Of a stretch of 64,000 nt of DNA, positions 1 to 9,815 are shown piece after piece. The position numbers and the translations under genes were made by a program. Positions within the stretch are counted from its first letter, which is position 1; each line of letters begins with the position of its first letter. The stretch is from Oxyruncus cristatus (lineage: Eukaryota > Chordata > Aves > Passeriformes > Cotingidae). Below the pieces are notes generated by a model. It searched no databases. It saw nothing but the letters and a program-made list of their open reading frames with translations, and had not been told where the DNA came from. The DNA lies in NCBI GenBank assembly GCA_013399855.1, contig VXAY01005828.1, positions 1 through 64,000 of the forward strand, given 5' to 3'.

Positions 1-184
1 TTAGAAAGGAACCTTATCTTCTATATAAAACTATCTTAAAAAAAAACCTATCTTCTTAATTAAAAATCTATCTTCTTAAGCTATCTTCTATATAAAACTA
101 ACAAACTTCTTAAAAAGTCAAAAATATAAAACGTATTTACAAGAAAATTGGGAACANATGCTGTGGCCGGCGTGTCCGTCAGTC
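1..184 (-). other. Possible 3' terminal untranslated exon of the minus-strand candidate gene
   Basis: On the minus strand a good pyrimidine tract and acceptor (cttttcttccag) precede position 184. The sequence then turns AT-rich, with imperfect repeats of an aagaagatag motif and ttatatag down to the window edge. This resembles a 3' UTR. No AATAAA signal is visible before the edge. An undetermined base at 157 sits exactly at the AT-rich/GC-rich boundary. Confidence 0.25.
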
Positions 185-525
185 CTGGAAGAAAAGCAAG
201 GGCAGGGTCAGTGCAGTCGGGCCCTGCTGGGTGTTCCCTGTGCCCCCAGGCTGGCGAAGGCTGGGCACAGCGGGACTCTGGCGCCAGGCCTGAGCCCGGC
301 TGGGGATGGGAGCCGGGCCCCGGGCGCTGGGACGTGGCTTGTGTGGCCCAAAGCAGGCGCAGGGCAGGCCGGGGCTGGGGCTTGTGGCGCCAGAACCCCG
401 GGCACGGGGCACCGTGTCCCTGAGCGGGGCCACCCAGCCCAGCCCCAGCCTGGCGGCAGGTGACCCCCTGTCCCTGGGGCAGGGCACGGCCGCTACGTGC
501 CTGTCCTGCTGCTGGGGGACTCTCC
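185..525. other. GC-rich stretch, possible intron of the minus-strand candidate
   Basis: This is very GC-rich sequence with many CCAGCC and GGGGCC runs and no recognisable protein or transposon. If the flanking minus-strand exons are real, it holds their intron or part of the 3' UTR. Open frames in all directions here reflect composition. Confidence 0.4.
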
Positions 526-699
526 TCATCCCAGCACCATGTCCTCCTCCTCATCTTCCTCATCCACTTCCATGTCCTCCATCTCCTCCACCACATCCAC
601 TTCCATCTCTTCTTCCAACTCTTGGAAGTCCACCTCCATCATCTCCTCTGTATCCAAGATGACGTCCACCTCCATCTCTTCCTCCGTATCTCGGGTGGT
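526..699 (-). CDS. Possible acidic C-terminal coding exon of an unrecognised gene
   Basis: On the minus strand an open frame runs from just after cttacgtag (a possible acceptor) to a TGA at 528-526, 57 residues plus stop. It is very acidic and built on imperfect repeats of about 11-12 residues, each containing EMEVD, MMEVD or DMEVD. It ends in a run of Asp and Glu followed by MVLG. If spliced from a donor at 812-811 (AAG|GTACAG on the minus strand), the frame joins in phase 0 with the open region 813-1126. I recognise no family. A purine-rich minisatellite read by chance in an open frame is the main alternative. Another possible splice (ATG|GTGCTG to an acceptor near 185) would end the protein two codons later. 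Confidence 0.3.
   Translation of the reverse strand, partial: TTRDTEEEMEVDVILDTEEMMEVDFQELEEEMEVDVVEEMEDMEVDEEDEEEDMVLG
540..690. repeat. TCC-rich (minus strand GGA-rich) degenerate minisatellite
   Basis: The + strand is a run of tcc, tcatc and cca triplets with an imperfect period of about 33-36 bases. The motif tccacttccat recurs with small changes. This is the same sequence that reads as the acidic MEVD-repeat frame on the minus strand. Confidence 0.65.
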
Positions 700-812
700 C
701 TACGTAAGGCAGCACAACCTCAGAGAGGGGTCCCTGTCCCACACCATCCCCACAGAGCTCCAGCCCTCCTGGGCAGTCAGGGGGTGCCCAGCTCCATGCA
801 ACGGCACTGTAC

Positions 813-1126
813 CTTCACTGGGACAAGGCTGCACATCCTGCTGGGAATGATGGCAAGACCCAAACTGCAGGAAGAGTCAGGACTGACGGATGTGTCAGGG
901 AGCAGGACGGGACACTCCACAGGGAGCAGGGTGAAGGGAGCTCTTGGAAATAAGGTTGGTTGGGCCACAGGGTTCGCTGCGAGCTGCTGAGCCTTGGCTG
1001 GCAGCAGGGGAATGGCTGCGTTGTGCTCGTCGCTGGGCACTGGCAGTTCCACACGGAACACGGGCACAGCTCTGGCAGCTGTGATGTCACAGGAGTTGTG
1101 GGGCCACTCCACACTGGGGGATGGGG
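813..1126 (-). CDS. Possible upstream coding exon of the same unrecognised minus-strand gene
   Basis: This is an uninterrupted minus-strand frame of about 105 codons, proline- and leucine-rich. It includes PVFRVELPVPSDEHNAAIP, PVAQPTLFPRAPFTLLPVE and SRMCSLVPVK. A GTACAG donor follows at 812. Upstream it is cut off by the 3' end of a minus-orientation CR1 at about 1128, so a true 5' boundary is not visible; an acceptor-like tgacatcacag lies near 1080. No conserved domain is recognised. Long open frames arise easily in GC-rich DNA, so this is a hypothesis supported mainly by the phase-compatible junction with 526-699. Confidence 0.25.
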
Positions 1127-1127
1127 A

Positions 1128-1795
1128 TCATGGAATGATGGAATCCTTGAATGGTTGGGCTTGGAAGGGACCCAAAAATCATCTTGTTGCAACCTGACCA
1201 GCCTCCCACCAGACCTGGTTGCTAATGGCCCCTTCCAGGTGGTCCTTGAATGTTGCCAGGGATGGGGCATCCACAGCCTCTCTGCACAGCCCCTGCCAGG
1301 GCCTCAGCACCCTCACAGGAAACAATATTTTCCGAACATCAAACCTAACCCTCTTCTGTGGCACTTTGAGCCCATTCCCCCTTGTCCTGTCACTACAGTT
1401 CCTGACCAAGAGTCACCCTCGGGCTCCCTTGGAGGCCCCTTCACACCCGGGAAGGTTTCTCCGAGGTCTCCACACAACCTTCCCTTCTCCAGGCTGCACA
1501 GCCCCAACTTTCCCAGCCAGTCTCCAGAGGGGAGCTGCTCTCGTCCCCTGAGCACCTTTGTGGCCTCCTCTGGACCTGCTCCAACAGTTGCCTGGCCTTG
1601 TTCTGTCGGGGACCCCAGAGCTGGAGGCCGCCCTGCAGGTGGGGTCTGCTGAGAGCGGAGCAGAGCGGCAGAACCCCCCCTGCCCTGCTGCCCCCGGGGC
1701 TGGGGACGAGCCCAGGACACAAGGGGCAGTTCTGGATTCCAGCACACAAGGCTGGGGCATGTCCAGCCTCTCACCCACCAGCACCCCCAGGAACA
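1128..1795 (-). mobile_element. CR1 LINE fragment (3' part)
   Basis: This is a 5'-truncated chicken-repeat-1 retrotransposon lying on the minus strand. The + strand shows the complemented 3' end (ggaatgatggaatcc... gggcttggaagggacc), then ccagggatggggcatccac, cctcctctggacctgctccaaca and gagctggaggccgccctgcaggtgggg. The last of these extends into the complement of the reverse transcriptase 3' region. The overlapping open frames are not genes. Confidence 0.9.
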
Positions 1796-1899
1796 CTGCT
1801 TGGTTATTTTTGGTGGGTTACTGGCTGCAAACTTTATTTGTTTGGGTCCTCAGTTATGTCTGTGAGGTATTATTCTGTCTGTAGTAACTGCATAAATCC

Positions 1900-1975
1900 C
1901 AGATCATAGAATCATTGAAATGTGTTGAAAACATCATCCAAGTTGATGGTCTCTGCTGTCCTTAGGAAGTTCCAT
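1900..1975 (-). mobile_element. Probable short CR1 3' fragment
   Basis: The segment atcatagaatcattgaaatg followed by aacatcatccaagttgat resembles the complemented 3' terminus of an old CR1 copy. It is short and diverged. Confidence 0.4.
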
Positions 1976-4900
1976 TTGCAGTGATTCTTACTGAGAAGAG
2001 GCAGCTCTCAAATATTTGCCAACAGTTGGGTTTGGTGCCTTCATTTGCTTTGTGAAATGACCAAGGTTGTCCTCTTCCTCCTCCTGTTTTGAAAGGCTTT
2101 ACCATTGTCAGGGAATTAGTACTAAGAGCATTTTTTTTTTTTCAGCTAGCTGACCTTTTTCAATTCTTTTTACTGTAAATGCAAGTAATGTTCAAGTTTC
2201 TTTAGAGCTACAATAGTTTCTTTAGAGCTACAATATAAAGAAATGTCAATGGCATCTTACAGCTGATTTGATGCTTTAAAAGAGATATATAAGAAAGCCA
2301 GAAATAAGAGGAAGAAAACAGGCAATTTCATGGGAAAGTGGGTACTTGGAGAGGTGCCTCTTGTCTGTGCATGTCATTGTAGCACAGTCACACTGATATT
2401 TTTTGATGTTCTGTTTTGTTTGTGCTTCATCACGAATGTGGTAGATGAGATATGTTTTAGTCCAGGATAATTCAAATCCCTTTGATCCTAATGTTTAAAG
2501 CTGATGTATTGAAATATGACAAAGGTGTTCAAGAATAAGGGCTCTCAAGTGTCCTTGTGCCATTGACCGTATCTTAATAATATCCCACATCACATTAAAG
2601 TCACAAAAATCATTTCCCCCTCTGCCCTGTCCCTCTCCCACACCAGAAATGAGGTTACTGTACACCTTTAAAATGTTTCGTTTTTTTTTTTCCTGGAAAA
2701 TGAAAGCAGAATCCTTCAGTAGCCAGTGTTTCAGAGGGAACCAGTGGCATGGTTTTAGTAGTTCTTCTAGATTTAAAATAACTTCTGAACAAAATCCACA
2801 GGTTTTCAACATTTAGGCCAGCACTGTGAAGTAGAAAGTGGCAAAAGAAAAAAAAAAAAACAAAACAAAACTATTTTACTCTTTGGGCCGTGCTTGTAGC
2901 TGTAAACATTTTATAAAGCTATGGCCAGCCAGCAGGTGAATATCCAGTTTGCCCATTGTGACTAATTAGGGAATATCTGAGCTTCCTACTGACACAAATG
3001 GCCGGGAGCACAGCAAAGAGACATTCCTTATTGACTTGTGCTGCTTTATGTTTTTTACCTCTCTGCTGTGCTGCTGCAGACAACATTAGATGTCTGTCTG
3101 CCCCCGCCAAAATCTAATTGAGCTTCCTGCTCTAGTGCTAATAACGTTCCAATAGATGGGCTCCAACTTTGCTTCCACTCCCTGTGTATTTAAAAACTAA
3201 ACAAACAATAAGAAGGCATATCTGTATTTTATAGCTGTAGCCGTTGGCAAGAGCAGTGTGTGAGTCTGTAAATTCTGTTTGATGTTGTTGGATCTCCTCT
3301 GTGACAGCAAGGTTGAAATGGAGGAATTTTGCTGCAGAGATTCCAGGCAGGAATTACACACCAGCCCAGTGGTGCTGGGATCTGGGAAGGTGGCCACAGC
3401 TTTGAAACCAAGAGGTTCTCTTTGTTTTCCTTCCTCCTTCCTTGAAGACCGGGGAAAATATTTGAATCTATCTTGGTTAGATTCCACCTTCGTTGTCTTT
3501 TTTTTCACTCTACAAATAACTTCCCAGGGGAAAACGTGGCTGGAGAAGATGGTTTTTTTAGGTGCCTTTGAAGATGTAAAAAACAGCAAATGGAGCCTGC
3601 AGTGGCATAAACATCAAAGATCAGCCCAAGGAAAATCAAAGCATTTCTTTGAGTATATCAGCTTGCCCATAAATTGAAATGTGTGTCCTCAATACTGGGC
3701 ACCTTACCTTACTATTGTTTATGGTGCCACCCAGAGATAAAAGGATGTGCAGTACTTAAAAACTGCTTTTACTATAGAATTCTACATCTCGATTCTAAAA
3801 CAGCATTTTTGCCTGACTGTGCCAATCTTTTTTCCTTCAATACCCTGTTTTTAAAAGTTTGGGAGCACAGCCAGCAACATTCTTGCTGAAAATATGAAGA
3901 AACCAGTCACTGTCATCCCAAAACTGGTAGGGGTGATGGCAGCAATCAGTTTGGCTGGTGGAATTATTATTATTGGTCTTGGTACCACGTTTTGTTACCA
4001 AATATTAAATGTCACTATACTTGCGTAGAGAGCGTATCATCTGTAATTAAACAGTTCAGTTTTAAATACACAGTCGTGCTACTTTTACCAAGTCTTCTGG
4101 GCTTCTGGTTTGTGTTAATGTGCAGGAGGAGATGTGGGCATGGCTTTGCTGAGGTGGGGAGGAGGAAAGAGGAATATCCCCCATGGGCTGGCCGTGGATG
4201 TCACGGGCAGTAGGGGTTGTCAGCAGTAACACAGCAAACCCCCACCAGCTCTTTTCTTTGTGTCCCAGCCTTACTCCTGCGCCAGGGCACCCAAGGATTA
4301 ATATGAATGCCAGTGGGACATGCACCTTATATTTTTTCTTAACTGTTGTTATGAATGTTTTCCTCTTTACGGCTTTTCTGAGAAGCAAATGGACCTCTGT
4401 GAGTTTGACCTTATATTGGCCACTGTTGCAGTGTGTCTTATACTGAATCTCCCTGTTTTGGGGGCAATGATCTTGTAGGGGCAAGTGAAAGATCCTTCTC
4501 ATTACAACGCTGAGAGTGAACTCCCTGGTGTTGAACCTGAGTTCTTAATGGGGCAGGTGTTGGTTTCTTCAAGGAAGAGCAAAATGCTGTTTTGACACAA
4601 TTTTATGTGATGATTATCTCTGGATGTTCTAAACCACAGGGTATTAACAGTGTTTTCTGGTTGGTGGTTGTTTCGGGTTTTAAGGTTTGGGGGGGGTTTT
4701 AAAAACAATTTTGTAAGTAAAGTGTATTTTCTACAATACCACCTACTGCTATTTACTGCTTATAACACCAGTTTTATTTTGATATGATTGTGTTTCTGCT
4801 GAAATCTTGTTTCTTCAATAATTTTCAAATTGCTTTACTCTCTGTGGCTATTGCTCAAGTTTCTGTGCCTCCAGAAATATTTCCCCAGTGCCAGGGGAAA

Positions 4901-6280
4901 TTGTTGATGTTAAACTGATAAGAGTGAAAAGAAGAAAAGGAACAGCTTTGACAACCTGACAGTACAATACCAATTTAAGAGCTGTGTCCTGTTAGATCTG
5001 TGCTGCTGGCTCTGGTGTGGTGTCCCTGCCAGCCTGGCCTGCAGAACCAAAGCTCGGTGTGATCCATTAGCTTTATTTTTTTATATCAATGAGAACATTC
5101 CTCTTATGTTCCCTCACACACACCTTGCCCAGATTAAGCTCAACCCATTTAATGCCTCTCCTTTGGCTTTAACGGAGTTAGGAAGGTGTGATAAATAGAA
5201 AGTGATGTTTGTTCTTTGCTGCTCTTGCAATCACCCAGGGTTGGCCCATGATCCTGTTTGTCATGGTTGGGCATCCATGCAAATGCTGGAAGCTCGTTAG
5301 ATGCTTCATCCAGTCACCATTTGCACTGCCTGAATTGAAACCCTTGTTTTGTTTTCCCTGACTGACCTCAAAGGCTTTTCTCCTGTCCTCTGAGGATTTT
5401 AGGGCTTTCAAAGGCTGCAGAGTAACACTCTTGACCACAAGGTCAGAGTTTTTAAAAGTGTGGATGTCACCCCTTGGTGTGCAGCGAGTCCCTTGTGTTG
5501 GGTTTTTCTTCTGCGCTGTTGTTCTAAACGTGCTTTGGTATGGAATTTGTCTCACCAAAAGTAGAGGTAAAGGAATGTGGTGTCACTTAGAAACACCTCA
5601 TTCTGAGGGACAAGGTGCTGTACACTGGAATTCTCATGTTCGTGTTATTCCCTAGAAGAACTGTGACTGTAGAACAAAGCTGAGGAACACCTATTTCTGG
5701 CAGTACAACAAACTTGATTTTCAGAGTTGTTTGTTAAAGACAAAACCACATTTTTGAAACGACCAGCACTATTCAGAGTCCACATGGAGATGGTTATGTT
5801 GCTGAACCAGTGCTTTGTGTCATTTTTTGTCACTTCCAATGAAATAGAAAGCTAGTACAATTATCTAGGTGTATGAACTGGAGAAAAATCACCTCTTTCT
5901 TATACCACGCTTTGCTAGAAAAAAGAATGGTTACAGTGTTCTTTTCCTAAGATATAAGACATGGAAGTGAGAGGTCTCAAAGCAAGAGAGCCTTGAACCG
6001 TGGTCCTGGACTTGCACATGGATGCAATGGAGCCCTGAACTAAAACCTGCCTCCACACCTCCCAGGGTCTGTAGTGAAGGGTTCAGGGTGTTCAGTAAGT
6101 TAATGTTGTTTTATGAAGATTTCTCTGAAGTGGTTTTGTCCTACAGCAGTGGTACTTTGCTTTCTCACTTTTATTTTCTGTACTTGCATTTGCTGTGCTC
6201 GGTGGCCACTGGGATGCTGAGCTGAAATCAGCTGTGGTAGCTCAGTCCCAGGGAAGTCACTGAGCAGAGCCAGGGATGGG
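1976..6280. other. Unique intronic sequence, no gene seen
   Basis: About 4.3 kb of AT-rich single-copy-looking sequence. It has poly(T) and poly(A) runs (2130-2142, 2681-2692, 2849-2863) and a perfect 20-bp tandem duplication at 2196-2235. The open frames are short and carry no recognisable domain. Confidence 0.7.
2196..2235. repeat. Perfect 20-bp tandem duplication
   Basis: The unit gtttctttagagctacaata occurs twice head to tail with no mismatch, at 2196-2215 and 2216-2235. A recent slippage or duplication event explains it. Confidence 0.9.
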
Positions 6281-6284
6281 AGTG

Positions 6285-6545
6285 TCCAGCAGAGGAGGAG
6301 TCATGGCAGGAGGGGCTGAGGAGACCACATCCCCAAAAAGGCTGTCAAACATTGGCACAGCTGCCCAGGGCAGTGCTGGAGTCACCACCCCTGGAGGAAT
6401 TGAAAAGATGTGCAAATGTGGCACTTGGGGACAAGATTTAGTGGTGGCCTTGGCAGCGCTGGGGAACCAGTTCAACTCAACTGGTTTTTAACTTCAGTTC
6501 AACTCATTCTTAAACCTCCTTTCCAGCCTGAATGGTTCTATGTGT
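6285..6545 (+). mobile_element. CR1 LINE fragment (3' end)
   Basis: Sense-strand CR1 3' sequence: aggctgtcaaacattggcac, gcccagggcagtgctggagt, ggaggaattgaaaagatgtg and gtggcacttggggacaag are followed by cctttccagcctgaatggtt. The element is truncated at its 5' end. The hallmark is the terminal ttccaacc-like segment before an attctatg-type end. Confidence 0.85.
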
Positions 6546-8812
6546 GGTTGGAACTGAAGCTGTGACGATGCTTGCATTAGAAAATGATAATTTAATTAAA
6601 AAATGGCACCTCAGATTGGTGTGATTTTAAAAGGCTCTTGGTACTGCTCAGCTCAAGCTGTTGGTACAACACGAACATGACTAAAATCTGAGGTAGAGGC
6701 AGTGCTAAAGAAGCACTGACTCCTTTTAACAACACACATCCATTAACTTCTGGTAACTGCTGGGCTAATCCAGCTTCACAGGCATCCAGAGTCTCCAGGT
6801 CTCATGGTTGATTCAAACCTTTCTACAGCTCCATGTGCAAGGATGCATCTGCATTTCTGTGCCTGTGGGTGGGAAAAGTTGATGTCAGATTCCGTAATTG
6901 CTGAGCTGCAGTTAAAAAACTTCCAGACCCTAATTTTGTGCCTCATGGCTTGGCAAGTTGGGAGAAGACATGTTCATTTAAGGAAAAGAGAACTAAAAAA
7001 CAAATTTTATTTGCCTGTTGTTTGTGAGATGGTCATCAGCCTCTGTATGGGAGAGGTCTGGGCTGCTTTTGAGCTGGGCAAAGTACAGCAGGACCCAGTA
7101 AAATCTTCCTTTTTTTTTTTTTTTTCCTTTTTTTTGGAAATTCATGCATTTTGTCTCTGACCTGGAGCAGTTTGTTTATTGCCAAGTTCCTCTTTTTATT
7201 CTCCTCTTAACTGACCTTGAACGTGCGTTTACAAATGAAACATTATCATCTGCATAGAAATGACTCTCCCTCTCAGTGCTGACAACAACTCTAATTCAGG
7301 TACTTCTTGGGGAAAATGCACAGTTCATTCAAGTCCTGTTTCAAAGAATGCCCTCTGGGTCAGAAACAAGGGATCAGACATCCTGAAGCAATGCAAGGAT
7401 TACAGGTGTGATCGCTGGGAGATCAAACTCACTGTCCTGTGTGGCAAAGTAAATCATCTGAGCAGTTCAGAGTTCCTTTTTCATCCCCTGTGCTGACTGC
7501 AGGGCTTTGATCAAAAATCTCTTTTGAGAAGTGTTTCCCAAGATTACTTTTTTTTCACTGTTATGTGTTTAAAACTAAGGTGTATTGCGTGTTTGGGGAA
7601 GAGTTAGAATTAGGTAGGGTGTGGCTATTTTAAATACAAAACTGATATTATATGGAATCTATGGTGCCAGAACTAAACCTCATGTCTCAGAGACCTTGAG
7701 CTTATGCCTGTATCACTGGAAAATGTTTAGAAATACAACTGTTTAGGAGAATCCAGGGCTGGTAGAGTTCCCTGGAGTTCAGTGGTGTTTTTCTGCAGCG
7801 CCTTCACTCTGTAATCTGCTTTTGCCATTAATCTGCAGTATCAGTGCTCAGAAATACATGTGGTGCTGCTTCTTCAGGCAGAGACAACACATTTGGTTTT
7901 AGGGGCTATTTCTTATCTAAGTTCAGAGGGTTATTTAATGCAAAATCCTGGTGGTTACACAGTTAATACAATAGTACTGTTTTTGTTGCCAGCACAGTTG
8001 TGAATGCTCTTCATGCAACTGGCAAAAAAAAACCAAAAAACAAATCCCCAACTAAAACACACACAAAACAGAAAAGGGGAATGTACAGATGTCACAGTAC
8101 ATGTTTCGAGGTGAAAGCTGTAGCTTCCAAAGTAACAGCCTCATTTGCAGCTCTTGTAGTTCAACTTGCCATGAACTCGGAAGAGAAAACGACTTTTGCC
8201 TGTCAAGTAAGAAGTGTGGGCTCTGAAAAACAGGGGGAAGGGAAGGGCTAAAATGCTGCTCTGTGCTTTAGGCAGCTCGGTGTAAATTTAGAAGTTTGAA
8301 GTGTAAATGGGGGAGATGATTCTTTCGAATCACCTCAGGTGACCTGTTTGGTGGGGGTTGCGTCAGGTTACAAAAACCGTGGAACCGCCTCGTTTTGGTT
8401 TCCTTCGGCAGAGAAGTGGTAACTCGAAGGGGAAGAAGGTTATTGTCAGGTGTAACCTGTACCTGTGGTAGTTATAGGGACGTGGAAGGAGACAAAGGGG
8501 CAGTACAACTGTAATATTGTCAGGGGTGGATCAATAACATCCTGCAGTGATGAGGTGAACCCACCTTGATTTATCTCCTCTCCCCTGGAAGTGCTCCTGC
8601 TTGGTCTACGTGTGAAAAAGTGCTTGCAGCTGTTACTCTCATGCAGGGCTATAGGATATTGGTTTTATTTTACTTCCATATTTTTGAGCAATAAAACATT
8701 TGTGTCTATCCTTGAATTGCAAAGTCCTTGCTCCTTTTTCACTGAATATATAATGAACTCTCCTTCAGGACAGTGAGCTGTCAACCAGGAAGGAAGAAAA
8801 AAAGCAAAATGA
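6546..8812. other. Unique intronic sequence, no gene seen
   Basis: This contains a T-rich tract (about 7110-7137) and an A-rich tract near 8022-8041. No exon, RNA gene or clear transposon was recognised. Confidence 0.65.
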
Positions 8813-8947
8813 AAAGCCCCAAAAGAACTCCACACACTCCACAGTGGGCACATTTCTGTCTGTGTGTATTTAATGGCAGGTNTAAAGCCCCAAAAGAACT
8901 CCACACCCAGTGGGCACATTTCTGTCTGTGTGTATTTAATGGCAGGT
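8813..8947. repeat. Tandem duplication of about 66 bp with an undetermined base at the junction
   Basis: Copy one is 8813-8881 and copy two is 8884-8947. Both run from aaagccccaaaagaactcca to taatggcaggt. They are nearly identical; copy two lacks five bases (cacacactcca against cacacccagt). An N at 8882 lies between the copies. The duplication may be real, or an unmerged contig overlap closed with a single N. Confidence 0.9.
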
Positions 8948-9714
8948 TCTCATAAGAAACTCTTTGAGCTCCTCCAGCAGATTTCCTCTCTCCTACCTGG
9001 ATCCATGACTTGTGTAATAGTTGAATTGGATCCTGAAGAGGTGGCATTACATGCTGTAGACCAGTGTGTAAGACCCCAGTCTTTGAAGTGCACTGTGAAA
9101 ACCTGGCCAGCAGGTGCTTTGGGAACAACACAAAATGATAAAAAATTGGCTAAATATCCTCCCCGAGGTTTTCCCCTTGCCACTGTTGCTGTCAGCTCTT
9201 CCTTCAAGGCAAACTTGAGATGGTGTAATCACTGTTTAGGAGACTCTGTAAGTCTCAGTGCAATCTGCCTTGGGTTGAATCTATTTGGAATGTGCTGAAA
9301 GAGAAACTGTCTCTTTATTACCCTTTTTACCCCATAAAAAGTGTTGCCTGTTGTCCTAGAGATACCTGTATGTCCTCTGACAAGGAGTTTTGGATCATTT
9401 CTGGTTTTCTTTGTGACATGAAGCTGTTGAGCAGAGTCTCTATTAGCACAGTTATCTCTTGACTGTAATAAGACTTTAATAATGTTAAACTGAAGAACCC
9501 AATCCAGTTTTGGACACTGCAGAGTTACACGTGGAGAGCAACAGAAAGAGCCCAAAGGAAAAGTCAGAGCAACCTGGAAGGCAAGATTTAATCATTAGAA
9601 CACTTTTGTTGGGATGACAGCACATAAAGAACGTAATATTCTTCAAGAACATGAAAGAAGAGAGTAATCTCTTCCATGCATCTGTAGTGCACAGGAATAG
9701 AAGTAAATCAGGTT
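8948..9714. other. Unique intronic sequence, no gene seen
   Basis: No exon with splice sites, no transposon and no RNA gene could be recognised. Open frames are uninformative. Confidence 0.6.
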
Positions 9715-9815
9715 AAACAGCAGCAAGAAAGATTCAATTTAGGCTTCAAGAAAAAGTTTTTAACATTAGGGCTACTGAAGCACTTGACTGGATTGTGTGA
9801 GGAGGTTGTGTCACA
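9715..9815 (+). mobile_element. Possible ancient CR1 fragment
   Basis: The order agattcaatttaggcttcaa, gaaaaagtttttaacatta, gaagcacttgactggattg and aggaggttgtg follows the CR1 sense pattern (GATTGGATATTAGGAAG, GAAGCACTGGAACAG, GGTTGTG), but heavily diverged. Confidence 0.4.

Noticed and set aside
960..1652. 230-codon + strand open frame
   Set aside because: It lies across a CR1 element in antisense and shows the CR1 complement motifs; it is not a gene.
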